This document shows positions 16,389 through 24,777 of a stretch of 64,000 nt of DNA, piece by piece. A program made the translations under genes and the position numbers. The notes beneath the pieces are model-generated. The model did not search any database. It had not been told where the DNA came from and saw only the letters and a program-made list of their open reading frames with translations. Every line of letters begins with the position of its first letter. Position 1 is the stretch's first letter. This DNA is from Bryobacterales bacterium (GTDB lineage Bacteria > Acidobacteriota > Terriglobia > Bryobacterales > Bryobacteraceae): NCBI GenBank assembly GCA_020851555.1, contig JADZCM010000001.1:178344-242343 (forward strand), read 5' to 3'.

Positions 16389-18455
16389 ATGAATTTTCTG
16401 GACGCAATCTGGCTGATTCCGCTGTTCCCGCTGGCGGGCGCCGCCGCGATGCTGCTGGTGGGCAGGCATCTGGACCGCAGCGCCAAGGCCGTCATCAGCC
16501 TGCTCTGCCCGGGCACGGTTCTGGCATCTCTCCTTCTGTCGGCAGGCGCCGTCGCCCAACTGGTAGGCAAGGCTGAGAAGTTCCATGAGGTCGTCCTTTA
16601 CACCTGGGTGGCCGGGTTGCCGTTCCGCATGGCGGACGGGGCCGCGGCCGTCTTCACCGCCGACTGGGGCTTCCTGCTCGATCCACTCAGTTCAGTGATG
16701 ATCCTGGTGGTTACGGGCATCAGCTTCATCATCCACGTCTACTCGGTCGGCTACATGGGACAGGAGGGCGGATACTACCGTTTTTTCGGATATCTGAACC
16801 TGTTCGTGTTTTTCATGCTGATGCTGGTGCTGGCCAACAACTACCTGCTGTTGTTCGTCGGCTGGGAAGGCGTGGGGCTGTGCAGTTATCTGCTGATCGG
16901 GTTCTACTTCCATAAGAAATCGGCCTCCGACGCGGGCAACAAGGCGTTCATCGTCAACCGGATCGGAGACGCCGGCTTCATCCTCGGCATGCTGCTGATG
17001 TTCGCCGTCATCGGATCGGTGCGGTTTCTGGACGTGAACCAGGCGCTTGGCAGCGGGCGGTTCGCCGCTGAGACGGCCGGCTTCGGCGTATTGAGCCTGA
17101 TGGCGCTGCTGCTGTTCGTGGGCGCCACGGGCAAGTCAGCGCAGTTTCCTCTGTACGTCTGGCTGCCCGACGCCATGGAGGGGCCCACGCCGGTCTCGGC
17201 GCTGATTCACGCCGCCACCATGGTGACGGCGGGCGTGTACATGGTGGCCCGTTCGCACGCCCTGTTCCGGCTGACCCCCGAAACCAGCCTGATCGTGGCG
17301 GTTGTCGGAGCCTTCACCGCCATTCTGGCGGCTTCCATCGCGCTGGTGCAGAACGATATCAAGCGCGTGCTGGCCTACTCCACGGTGAGCCAGCTCGGCT
17401 ACATGTTCATGGCCTGCGGGGTGGGCGCCTATTGGGTGGCGATCTTCCATCTCTACACGCATGCGTTCTTCAAGGCGCTGCTCTTCCTCGGTTCGGGCTC
17501 GGTGATCCACGCCATGGGTGGAGAGCAGGACATGCGGAACATGGGCGGCCTGAAGGACAAGATTCCGGTGACCCACTGGACCATGTTCGCGGGCTCGCTG
17601 GCCATCGCCGGGATCCCCGGGCTGGCGGGCTTCTTCTCCAAGGACGAGATCCTGTGGCAGGTATACAGCTCGCCGTGGGGAGCCACCGCTCTGTACGTGG
17701 TGGGCCTGGTGACCGCCGCCATGACGGCATTCTACATGTGGCGCCTGATGAACCTGACGTTCTACGGGCAGCCGCGCATGGACGGGCACACCGCCGCGCA
17801 CATACACGAGTCCCCGCGCACGATGACGGTCCCGCTCGCGGTGCTGGCGGCGGGCAGCGTGCTGGCGGGCTGGATCGGCGTTCCCAAATTGTGGTCCGTA
17901 TTCCCCGAGGCCTTCCGCGCCTTCGAGCACTGGCTGGAGCCGGCGGTCCCCTCCATCGCCGCGCACGCGGCGGAAGGCGCGCCGCACGAAACCGGCATCG
18001 AGTGGATGCTCATGCTGCTGTCGGTCGCCGTGGCGCTGGGCGGCATCTGGCTGGCCCGGCACTTCTATGTACACCGCCCGCAGCTCCCGGATGCGCTCGC
18101 GCGGTCGGCGGGCGGGCTCTACACCACGCTCAGCAACAAATGGTACGTGGACGAGATCTACGGCTACCTGTTCGTCGACGGGCTGGCCAAGGGCGGCGGC
18201 AGCGCACTGGCCCGCTTCGACAACCGCGTGGTGGACGGCGGCGTGAACGGGGCCGGCTGGATGACCCGGCTTGGCTCCACGCTTTCCATCTGGTGGGATA
18301 CCTGGATCATCGACGGTTCTGTGCGGCTGCTGTCTTTCATGGTGAAGGTCTTCTCTTATCCCATGCGCCTTCTCCAGACCGGCCTCTTCCAGTCCTACGC
18401 GCTGGCCTTTGTGCTGGGCATACTGGCGCTGTTCGCCTGGCTCCTGGTGCGCTGA
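16389..18455 (+). CDS. nuoL: NADH-quinone oxidoreductase subunit L
   Basis: NuoL is the distal Mrp-type antiporter-like subunit of complex I and carries the long lateral helix. The 688-residue product has the antiporter core signature (FVGWEGVGLCSYLLIGFYF, GATGKSAQFPLYVWLPDAMEGPTPVSALIHAATMV). It also has the second proton-channel region around YSTVSQLGYMFMACGVGAY and FKALLFLGSGSVIHAMGGEQDMRNMGG. The C-terminal 150 residues, which include YVDEIYGYLFVDGLAKGGG and a final hydrophobic helix, correspond to the lateral helix and its anchor. Length is normal or slightly long. nuoM follows after one base. Confidence 0.96.
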   Translation: MNFLDAIWLIPLFPLAGAAAMLLVGRHLDRSAKAVISLLCPGTVLASLLLSAGAVAQLVGKAEKFHEVVLYTWVAGLPFRMADGAAAVFTADWGFLLDPLSSVMILVVTGISFIIHVYSVGYMGQEGGYYRFFGYLNLFVFFMLMLVLANNYLLLFVGWEGVGLCSYLLIGFYFHKKSASDAGNKAFIVNRIGDAGFILGMLLMFAVIGSVRFLDVNQALGSGRFAAETAGFGVLSLMALLLFVGATGKSAQFPLYVWLPDAMEGPTPVSALIHAATMVTAGVYMVARSHALFRLTPETSLIVAVVGAFTAILAASIALVQNDIKRVLAYSTVSQLGYMFMACGVGAYWVAIFHLYTHAFFKALLFLGSGSVIHAMGGEQDMRNMGGLKDKIPVTHWTMFAGSLAIAGIPGLAGFFSKDEILWQVYSSPWGATALYVVGLVTAAMTAFYMWRLMNLTFYGQPRMDGHTAAHIHESPRTMTVPLAVLAAGSVLAGWIGVPKLWSVFPEAFRAFEHWLEPAVPSIAAHAAEGAPHETGIEWMLMLLSVAVALGGIWLARHFYVHRPQLPDALARSAGGLYTTLSNKWYVDEIYGYLFVDGLAKGGGSALARFDNRVVDGGVNGAGWMTRLGSTLSIWWDTWIIDGSVRLLSFMVKVFSYPMRLLQTGLFQSYALAFVLGILALFAWLLVR

Positions 18456-18456
18456 T

Positions 18457-19995
18457 ATGAACGGACACCTACTCAGCATCGTGCTGTTCACGCCGCTGGC
18501 CGGCATGCTGGTGCTGCTGCTGTTGCCGGGCTCGAACAAGACGCTCATACGCATCTGGGCCAACGTCGCGTCGCTCGCCGGATTCCTGGTCTCGCTGCCG
18601 CTGGTGTGGCGCTACGACAAGACCGCCTCCGGTTTCCAGATGGTGGAGACGGCCGACTGGATCCCCAGCCTGGGGGTGAAGTACATGCTGGGCATCGACG
18701 GCATCAGCCTGCTGCTGGTGATGCTGACGACGCTGGTGGGCTTCCTGGCGGTTCTTTCAAGCTGGAGCGCGGTTCAGGAGCGGGTGAAGGAATACTACGC
18801 CATGTTCCTGCTCCAGCAGACCGGCATGATCGGCGTGTTCCTGGCCCTGGACTTCTTCCTGTTCTACGTGTTCTGGGAAGTGGTGCTGGTGCCGATGTAT
18901 TTCATCATCGGCGTTTGGGGCGGCCCGCGGAAGCTGTACGCGGCCATCAAGTTCTTTCTCTACACGCTGGCCGGCAGCGTGCTGATGCTGCTGGGCATCC
19001 TGACGCTGTACTTCCAGCACTTCGAGCAGTTCGGCTTTTACACCTTCGAGATCTCCGACCTGATGAAGCTGTCGCTGCCGCTGGGCCTCCAGCAGTGGGT
19101 CTTCTGGGCGTTCTTCGTGGCCTTTGCCATCAAGGTGCCGATGTTCCCGTTCCACACCTGGCTGCCCGACGCGCACGTGGAGGCGCCCACCGCCGGCTCG
19201 GTGGTGCTGGCCAGCGTACTCCTGAAAATGGGGACGTACGGGTTCCTGAGATTTTCGTTGCCGCTTCTGCCGGACGCTTCCGTCACCCCGGCGATCGTGC
19301 AGGTTCTGGCCGGATTGTCGCTGGTGGCAATCATCTACGGCGCGCTGGTCAGCCTGATGCAGAAGGACTGGAAGAAGCTGGTGGCCTACTCGTCGGTGAG
19401 CCACCTGGGATTCTGCACGCTGGGGATCTTCGCGCTGAACCCGAACGGGCTGGCCGGCAGCGTGATCCAGCAGGTCAACCACGGCATCTCGACGGGCATG
19501 CTCTTTTTGATCGTGGGCGTGATCTACGAGCGGCGTCACACGCGCGAGATCAAGGAATACGGCGGCCTGGCGCACGTCATGCCGGTCTACGCCACGGTGT
19601 TCGCCTTCGCCATGCTCAGTTCGGCCGGGCTCCCCCTGTTGAACGGTTTCATCGGCGAGTTCACCATCCTGCAAGGCGCGTTCGAGACCAGCCGCGTATG
19701 GGCCGCTTTCGCCGTGACCGGCGTCATTCTCGGCGCGGCCTATCTGCTCTGGCTCTATCAGCGGACCATGCTGGGCGAGGTCACGAACCCCAAGAACAAG
19801 GGGCTCCCCGATCTGAACTGGCGCGAATTGGCCGTGTTTCTCCCGCTGATCGCCTGGGCCATCTGGATCGGCGTCTATCCCAAGCCGTACTTCGAGGTGC
19901 TGGAGAAGCCCGTGGCCGAGATCGTCGAGCGGGTGCGGCCCGGCTACTTTGGCCAGCAGGCCGCGGTCCAGGCGCTGCCGGGAGAAGTCCGATGA
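18457..19995 (+). CDS. nuoM: NADH-quinone oxidoreductase subunit M
   Basis: NuoM is the middle antiporter-like subunit of complex I. The 512-residue protein shows the conserved pattern: FYVFWEVVLVPMYFIIGVWGG with the key Glu, FHTWLPDAHVEAPTAGSVVLA, the discontinuous helix around KKLVAYSSVSHLGFCTLGIF, and NHGISTGMLFLIVGVIYERRHTR. The ATG at 18457 begins one base after the nuoL stop; a longer frame that overlaps the nuoL end was not chosen. The stop overlaps the nuoN start (ATGA). Length is as expected for the family. Confidence 0.96.
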   Translation: MNGHLLSIVLFTPLAGMLVLLLLPGSNKTLIRIWANVASLAGFLVSLPLVWRYDKTASGFQMVETADWIPSLGVKYMLGIDGISLLLVMLTTLVGFLAVLSSWSAVQERVKEYYAMFLLQQTGMIGVFLALDFFLFYVFWEVVLVPMYFIIGVWGGPRKLYAAIKFFLYTLAGSVLMLLGILTLYFQHFEQFGFYTFEISDLMKLSLPLGLQQWVFWAFFVAFAIKVPMFPFHTWLPDAHVEAPTAGSVVLASVLLKMGTYGFLRFSLPLLPDASVTPAIVQVLAGLSLVAIIYGALVSLMQKDWKKLVAYSSVSHLGFCTLGIFALNPNGLAGSVIQQVNHGISTGMLFLIVGVIYERRHTREIKEYGGLAHVMPVYATVFAFAMLSSAGLPLLNGFIGEFTILQGAFETSRVWAAFAVTGVILGAAYLLWLYQRTMLGEVTNPKNKGLPDLNWRELAVFLPLIAWAIWIGVYPKPYFEVLEKPVAEIVERVRPGYFGQQAAVQALPGEVR

Positions 19996-21461
19996 GCCAG
20001 TACTATACCTCCGTCGACCACTTCGTGCTGGTGCCGGCCATCCTGCTGGCGCTGTTCGGCTGCGCCGTGCTGCTGTTCGACTTTCTGCTCTTTCCCGAGC
20101 CCCGGCAGCGCAAGTACCTGGTGTGGTTCGTGGCCCTGGGGCTGGTGTTCACCGGGGGCGCGCTGTGGCGGCAGCAGCATTTCCTTTCGGTGCAGAAGAT
20201 CGACAGCATCACGGCATTCGGCGGGACGTTGACCATCGATGGCTTCGCGTTGTTCTTCAACTGGATCTTCCTGGCGGCGTCGCTCATCGTGGCGCTGATC
20301 TCCTACAAGTACCTGGAAACCGCCGGGGAGCACCAGGGGGAGATCTACGGGCTGATCCTGCTCGCCAACTGCGGAATGTTTTTCCTGGCCGCGGGAACGG
20401 ACCTGATCACGCTGTTCATCGGCCTGGAGCTGATGGCGCTGTGCTTCTACGTCATGGTAGGTTTCCTGCGCGGCGACCGGCGCTCCAACGAGGCGGCCGT
20501 CAAGTACCTGCTGCTTGGCGCGTTCTCCAGCGGCTTTCTGGTCTACGGTTTTTCGGTGTTGTACGGATTATCGGGATCCACCAAGCTGGCCGCCATCCGC
20601 ATGGCCCTGGAGAGCCGGGGCGCGTCCGACCCGCTGGTGATACTGGCGCTGGTCACGGTCTCGGTCGGCCTGCTGTTCAAGATTTCCGCCGTGCCTTTCC
20701 ACATGTGGGCGCCGGACGCCTACGAGGGCGCGCCCACGACGGTAACCGCCTACCTGGCGGCCGGATCCAAGGCCGCCTCCTTCGCTTTCCTGATGCGCAT
20801 GTTCATGGGGCCGCTGGCGCCGTCGCGCGAACTCTGGGAGCCGCTGCTGGCGGTGGTGGCGGTGGCCAGCATGACGGTGGGCAATTTCGCCGCGATCACG
20901 CAATCCAACGTGAAGCGCCTGCTGGCCTACAGTTCGATCTCGCACGCGGGCTACATCCTGCTGGGCCTGATCGCGGGCAACGACACCGGCGTCCAGGGTG
21001 TTCTGGTCTATGTGCTGGTGTACGTCTTCATGACCATGGGCGCTTTCCTGGTGGTGGCGGCTCTGCGGCGCAAGGAGATGCTGGGGGAGGACCTGGAGGA
21101 CATGGCGGGGCTGGTGCACAAGAGCCCGGGCTACGCTTTCCTGATGCTGATCTTCCTGCTGTCGCTGGCGGGCATTCCGCCGACGGCAGGCTTTATCGGC
21201 AAGTACTTCATCTTCCTGTCCCTGATCCAGACCGGCCATTACGTTCTGGCGGTGATCGCCACCCTCTACGTCGCGGTGGCGATCTACTACTACTTCCGGA
21301 TCGTCCGGAGCATGTTCATCAGCCCGCTGACCGACCGCGCCCCGGCGGCCACCAGCCTCGGCTTGAAACTGGCCCTGGCGGTGACGGGTCTGATGACGCT
21401 GCTGATCGGCATCTATCCGGAGCCGTTCCTAAGCCTGGCGCAGAACTCGCTGCTTAGGTGA
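19992..21461 (+). CDS. nuoN: NADH-quinone oxidoreductase subunit N
   Basis: NuoN is the third antiporter-like membrane subunit of complex I. The 489-residue protein shows LFIGLELMALCFYVMVGF with the conserved Glu, AVKYLLLGAFSSGFLVYG, FKISAVPFHMWAPDAYEGAPTTVTAYL and KRLLAYSSISHAGYILLGL, all family hallmarks. It starts with the ATG that overlaps the nuoM stop by 4 bases, so translation is coupled. The same frame is open far upstream through nuoM, but that is a shadow reading frame of nuoM and not part of the protein. nuoH begins 7 bases downstream. Confidence 0.95.
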   Translation: MSQYYTSVDHFVLVPAILLALFGCAVLLFDFLLFPEPRQRKYLVWFVALGLVFTGGALWRQQHFLSVQKIDSITAFGGTLTIDGFALFFNWIFLAASLIVALISYKYLETAGEHQGEIYGLILLANCGMFFLAAGTDLITLFIGLELMALCFYVMVGFLRGDRRSNEAAVKYLLLGAFSSGFLVYGFSVLYGLSGSTKLAAIRMALESRGASDPLVILALVTVSVGLLFKISAVPFHMWAPDAYEGAPTTVTAYLAAGSKAASFAFLMRMFMGPLAPSRELWEPLLAVVAVASMTVGNFAAITQSNVKRLLAYSSISHAGYILLGLIAGNDTGVQGVLVYVLVYVFMTMGAFLVVAALRRKEMLGEDLEDMAGLVHKSPGYAFLMLIFLLSLAGIPPTAGFIGKYFIFLSLIQTGHYVLAVIATLYVAVAIYYYFRIVRSMFISPLTDRAPAATSLGLKLALAVTGLMTLLIGIYPEPFLSLAQNSLLR

Positions 21462-21468
21462 GATTCCC

Positions 21469-22650
21469 ATGGAAATCGTCTTCCAACATCCCCTGTTCAA
21501 GCCGCTGGTCCTGACGGCAGTGCTGATCTGCGCCTTCCCGCTGCTGGCGGGCTACATCGTGCTGCTGGAAAGGAAGCTGCTCGGCGATTTTCAGGTGCGG
21601 CTGGGCCCCATGCGCGTGGGACCGCACGGCTTGCTGCAACCGCTGGCCGACGCGGTGAAGCTGCTCACCAAGGAAGACACGATTCCCGGAGATGCGGACC
21701 GGACCATTTTCTGGATCGGTCCGGTGGTGTCCACCTTCACGGCGCTCACCTCCTTCTGCGTGCTGCCCTTCAGCAGCCTGGTGCACGTGGCGGACGTGAA
21801 CGTCGGTCTGCTGGTGATCCTGGCCATGTCGAGCGTGGGCGTTATCGGCGTCATCCTGGGCGGCTGGTCTTCCAACAGCCAGTACCCCTTGCTCGGATCG
21901 CTGCGCGGCGCGGCCCAGCTTGTAAGCTACGAAGTGGCTCTGGGCCTGGCGCTGGTGTCGGGAATCATGATGGCCGGCACGCTGAGCCTGGTCGAGATCG
22001 TCCGGGCGCAGGAGGCCAGGCAGGTCTGGTTCGTGTTCTCCAACTTCGGGCTGATGATCGTGCCGTTCGTGGTGTACTTCATCGCGGCCACCGCGGAGAC
22101 CAACCGGCTGCCGTTCGACCTGCCCGAGGCCGAGAGCGAACTGGTGGCGGGCTTCCACACCGAGTACAGCGGTTTCCGTTGGGCGCTCTACTTCCTGGCG
22201 GAGTACGCCAACATGTTCGTGGTCTCGTCGGTGGCGGTGGCCTTGTTCTGGGGAGGCTGGCTGCGTCCGTTCCCAAGCGCAGGCTGGCTGGAGTTGCCGC
22301 TGAACTACGGTTTTCCGGCGTTGCTGTTCCTGGGCTCGGGGGTCCTCTGCGTGCCGATGGCGCGCCGTGAGGCGGTCCGGTGGCGCCGCAACTTCATGTA
22401 CGTAGTGGGACTTTGCCTGGCGGCCTGCGCCCTGCCGTTCCTGTTCCCTCCGGTCAATCAGCTTATCATCGGCGTGTTCTGGTTCGTGCTGAAGGTGGCG
22501 GTGCTGTTGTACGTCATGATCTGGATGCGCGGCACTTTCCCCCGCTTCCGTTACGACCAGTTGATGGACATTGGCTGGAAGTACATGATCCCCATCGGCA
22601 TGGGCGCGGTGCTGGTCAACGCCGCCGTCGGCATGCTGCTGGCGAAGTGA
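21469..22650 (+). CDS. nuoH: NADH-quinone oxidoreductase subunit H
   Basis: NuoH is the membrane subunit that forms the quinone entry channel at the junction of the two arms of complex I. The 393-residue product has the signatures LERKLLGDFQVRLGPMRVGPHGLLQPLADAVKLLTKED, ATAETNRLPFDLPEAESELVAGFHTEYSG, and the late RFRYDQLMDIGWK motif. In most bacteria nuoH lies between nuoG and nuoI; here it is the last gene, after nuoN, an unusual order. A GC-rich hairpin follows its stop and would end the operon. The flgBC pair converges from the other side. Confidence 0.95.
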   Translation: MEIVFQHPLFKPLVLTAVLICAFPLLAGYIVLLERKLLGDFQVRLGPMRVGPHGLLQPLADAVKLLTKEDTIPGDADRTIFWIGPVVSTFTALTSFCVLPFSSLVHVADVNVGLLVILAMSSVGVIGVILGGWSSNSQYPLLGSLRGAAQLVSYEVALGLALVSGIMMAGTLSLVEIVRAQEARQVWFVFSNFGLMIVPFVVYFIAATAETNRLPFDLPEAESELVAGFHTEYSGFRWALYFLAEYANMFVVSSVAVALFWGGWLRPFPSAGWLELPLNYGFPALLFLGSGVLCVPMARREAVRWRRNFMYVVGLCLAACALPFLFPPVNQLIIGVFWFVLKVAVLLYVMIWMRGTFPRFRYDQLMDIGWKYMIPIGMGAVLVNAAVGMLLAK

Positions 22651-22659
22651 TCCGCCGGC

Positions 22660-22674
22660 GGCCGGCTCCCGGCC
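22660..22674 (+). terminator. Hairpin after the nuo operon
   Basis: GGCCGG-CTC-CCGGCC is a perfect 6-bp stem with a 3-base loop, 9 bases after the nuoH stop, followed by TTCAAAT. The T-run is weak, so termination would be partial or Rho-assisted. It lies in the convergent gap between nuoH and flgC and could act both ways. Confidence 0.5.
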
Positions 22675-22750
22675 TTCAAATGACCAGCGCGGATGCCGGC
22701 GCCGCCCAAACGTTCCCCGGCAACGGCTGCCGTCAGCGGACCCGGCCCGC

Positions 22751-23188
22751 TCAGCGCAGCAGGTCGAGCGAGCGCTGGATCATGTCCTTGATTGCCGACA
22801 TGGCGGCCACGTTCGCCTGGTAGTTGCGCGCGGCGCCCATCAGGTCGACCATGTCCTCGGCCGGGTTCACGCGGGGAAAGGCCACGTAGCCCTCGGCGTC
22901 CGCGTCGGGATGGCCCGGCAGGTACTTGCGTTCCGGCTCGCGCCCGTCGACCACCACCTCGCTTACGCCCACGCCCTGCGCGCCCGGAGTGGCCAGGGCC
23001 TCGAAGACCGAAGAGAACGGCGAGGCGACCGGCCGCGACTCGAAGACCACGTCCTTGCGGCGGTAAGGCCCGCCCTCGGGCGTTCGCGTGGTCTCCGCGT
23101 TGGCCAGGTTCTCCACCAGCAGTTCGGCTCGGGTGCGCTGGGCCGCCATCCCGCTGGCGCTCACCGACAGAACCGAAAACAGGCTCAT
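22751..23188 (-). CDS. flgC: Flagellar basal-body rod protein FlgC
   Basis: FlgC is a proximal rod subunit of the flagellar basal body. The 145-residue product has the N-terminal rod signature (SVSASGMAAQRTRAELLVENLANAETTRT) and the C-terminal one (YVAFPRVNPAEDMVDLMGAARNYQANVAAMSAIKDM). Length is normal. Its ATG overlaps the flgB stop by 4 bases. fliE, which usually follows flgC, is absent: nuoH converges from the other strand only 100 bases on. No other flagellar gene is in the window. The other motility genes must be elsewhere if this pair is functional. Confidence 0.93.
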   Translation of the reverse strand: MSLFSVLSVSASGMAAQRTRAELLVENLANAETTRTPEGGPYRRKDVVFESRPVASPFSSVFEALATPGAQGVGVSEVVVDGREPERKYLPGHPDADAEGYVAFPRVNPAEDMVDLMGAARNYQANVAAMSAIKDMIQRSLDLLR

Positions 23189-23523
23189 GCGCTCCTCCCT
23201 TCCTTGATGGCGGACCGGACCGCCCTGATTTCGGCGCGCGCCAGCGTGGAAGCCACCGTGAACCGCAGCGCGTTCTCGGCCAGCAGGCGGGCTTCACGGT
23301 CCAGGCTGACATTGTTGCCGTCGTTTTTGGTCTTCAGCCCCGCGACCTCCACGGGCCGGGGCGCGGTGTCTTCGATGAAGTTGCGTAGTTCCGCCTGGAA
23401 ATCGATGTCCTGGGTCTTGTAGCCGGGCGTGTCGGCGTTGGCTATGTTGGCCGCGACCAGCTTCTGCCGGGCGCTGACCAGGTCCATGTACTGCTCCAGC
23501 CGGAGTGCGACGCGGTCCAGCAT
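23185..23523 (-). CDS. flgB: Flagellar basal-body rod protein FlgB
   Basis: FlgB is the rod subunit nearest the MS ring. The product is about 112 residues, a little short for the family (about 130). It holds the rod motif ARQKLVAANIANADTPGYKTQDIDFQAEL and the region FRFTVA-like helix near the C terminus (ALRFTVASTLARAEIRAVRSAI). An upstream extension of the same frame to 23628 does not resemble FlgB; the ATG at 23521-23523 is preferred, though no clear ribosome site precedes it. The gene follows bshA by 129 bases on the same strand and may be transcribed with it. Confidence 0.9.
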   Translation of the reverse strand: MLDRVALRLEQYMDLVSARQKLVAANIANADTPGYKTQDIDFQAELRNFIEDTAPRPVEVAGLKTKNDGNNVSLDREARLLAENALRFTVASTLARAEIRAVRSAIKEGRSA

Positions 23524-23652
23524 GACGCAGGAGAGAAAGCACGCGCCGTGCCGCCACAGCGGTTTTGGAATGAAGGAGTTGCGGCCGAGGCGAGCGGCAC
23601 GGAATCGTCCCCGCCAAATTCCCGCCACGGGCGCGGGCGGGGCCGCGGCCCT

Positions 23653-24777
23653 TCAGCCGCCGCAGATCTCCCGGTAGTATCGCTCGTATTCCGGGATCAC
23701 CAGCGAGCTGCAATAGCGCGACTCCGCCGTGGAGCGCGCCGCCTCCGACATGCGCCGGTGCAAATCGGCATCGGTTACCAGTTCCGCCACGCGCGCCGCC
23801 TGAGCCGGGATGTCCCCCACGGCCTCCAGGAAGCCGTCGTGGCCGTGGGTGACCAGTTCCGGCAGACCGCCGACCCGGGTCGCCACCGACGGCACGCCGC
23901 AGGCCATCGCCTCCAGCACCACCAGGCCGAAGGACTCCAGTTGGCTGGGCAGAAGGAGCACGTCCGCCAGGGGCAGCAGGCGCTCGATGTGGCTCTGCTT
24001 CCCCAGAAACGTCACGTGCCGCTCCAGCCCCAGTTCATGGGCCAGGCCCTCGGCCGGGCCCCGTTCCGGCCCGTCTCCCACCATCAGCAGGTGGGCCGGC
24101 GCATCTTTGCGTACTGCCTGCAAGATGTGGATGCAGTCCAGAACACGCTTCACGGGCCGGAAGTTCGAGATGTGCAACAGCACCTTCTCGCCCGCCGGCG
24201 TGTAGGGGTTCTCCGGTCGGCCGGAACGCGCCGGGCGGTACATATCGCAGTTCACGAAGTTATGGATCACGCGGATCTCGTTGGAGATGTGGAACATCTC
24301 CATGGTGCGCCGCCGCAGGTCCTCGCTGACGCTGGTAATCCCGTCGGACTGCTCGATGGAGAACTTCGTGATTGGGTAGTAGGAGCGGTCGGCGCCCACC
24401 AGCGTGATGTCGGTCCCGTGCAACGTCGTGATGAACGGCAGCCGGCGCCGCGCCGCCAGCATGCCGCGGGCGAGCAGCGCCGAGACCGAGTGCGGGATGG
24501 CATAGTGGACATGCAGCAGGTCTAGCGAGTACAGCTCAGCCACTTCGGCCATGCGGCTCGTCAGGGCCAGCGAGTAAGGCGGGAACTGGAACAGCGGATA
24601 GGTGGAAACCTCTACCTCGTGGTAGTGTACCCGGGGCTGCTCAAGGTCGAGACGAATGGGGTTGGCATAGCTGATGAAATGGACGTCGTGCCCGCGGATG
24701 GCAAGCTCCAGTCCCAGTTCCGTGGCCACGATGCCGCTGCCCCCGTAGGTTGGGTAGCAGGTGATTCCGATCTTCAT
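23653..24777 (-). CDS. bshA: N-acetyl-alpha-D-glucosaminyl L-malate synthase BshA
   Basis: BshA transfers GlcNAc from UDP-GlcNAc to L-malate, the first step of bacillithiol synthesis. This 374-residue GT4-fold protein has the features that separate BshA from other GT4 enzymes: MKIGITCYPTYGGSGIVATELG at the start, LLHVHYAIPHSVSALLAR, and FITTLHGTDITLVG. The sugar-nucleotide site is near PSQLESFGLVVLEAMACGVP with the expected EX7E-like spacing. Length is normal. It begins directly after the stop of the lipoprotein gene upstream. bshB and bshC are not in the window. Bacillithiol would serve as the low-molecular-weight thiol. Confidence 0.92.
   Translation of the reverse strand: MKIGITCYPTYGGSGIVATELGLELAIRGHDVHFISYANPIRLDLEQPRVHYHEVEVSTYPLFQFPPYSLALTSRMAEVAELYSLDLLHVHYAIPHSVSALLARGMLAARRRLPFITTLHGTDITLVGADRSYYPITKFSIEQSDGITSVSEDLRRRTMEMFHISNEIRVIHNFVNCDMYRPARSGRPENPYTPAGEKVLLHISNFRPVKRVLDCIHILQAVRKDAPAHLLMVGDGPERGPAEGLAHELGLERHVTFLGKQSHIERLLPLADVLLLPSQLESFGLVVLEAMACGVPSVATRVGGLPELVTHGHDGFLEAVGDIPAQAARVAELVTDADLHRRMSEAARSTAESRYCSSLVIPEYERYYREICGG

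Noticed and set aside
18606..21461. 951-codon frame that seems to join nuoM and nuoN into a fusion
   Set aside because: The first part is nuoM in the wrong frame; nuoN starts at 19992 with an ATGA overlap, as in normal operons.
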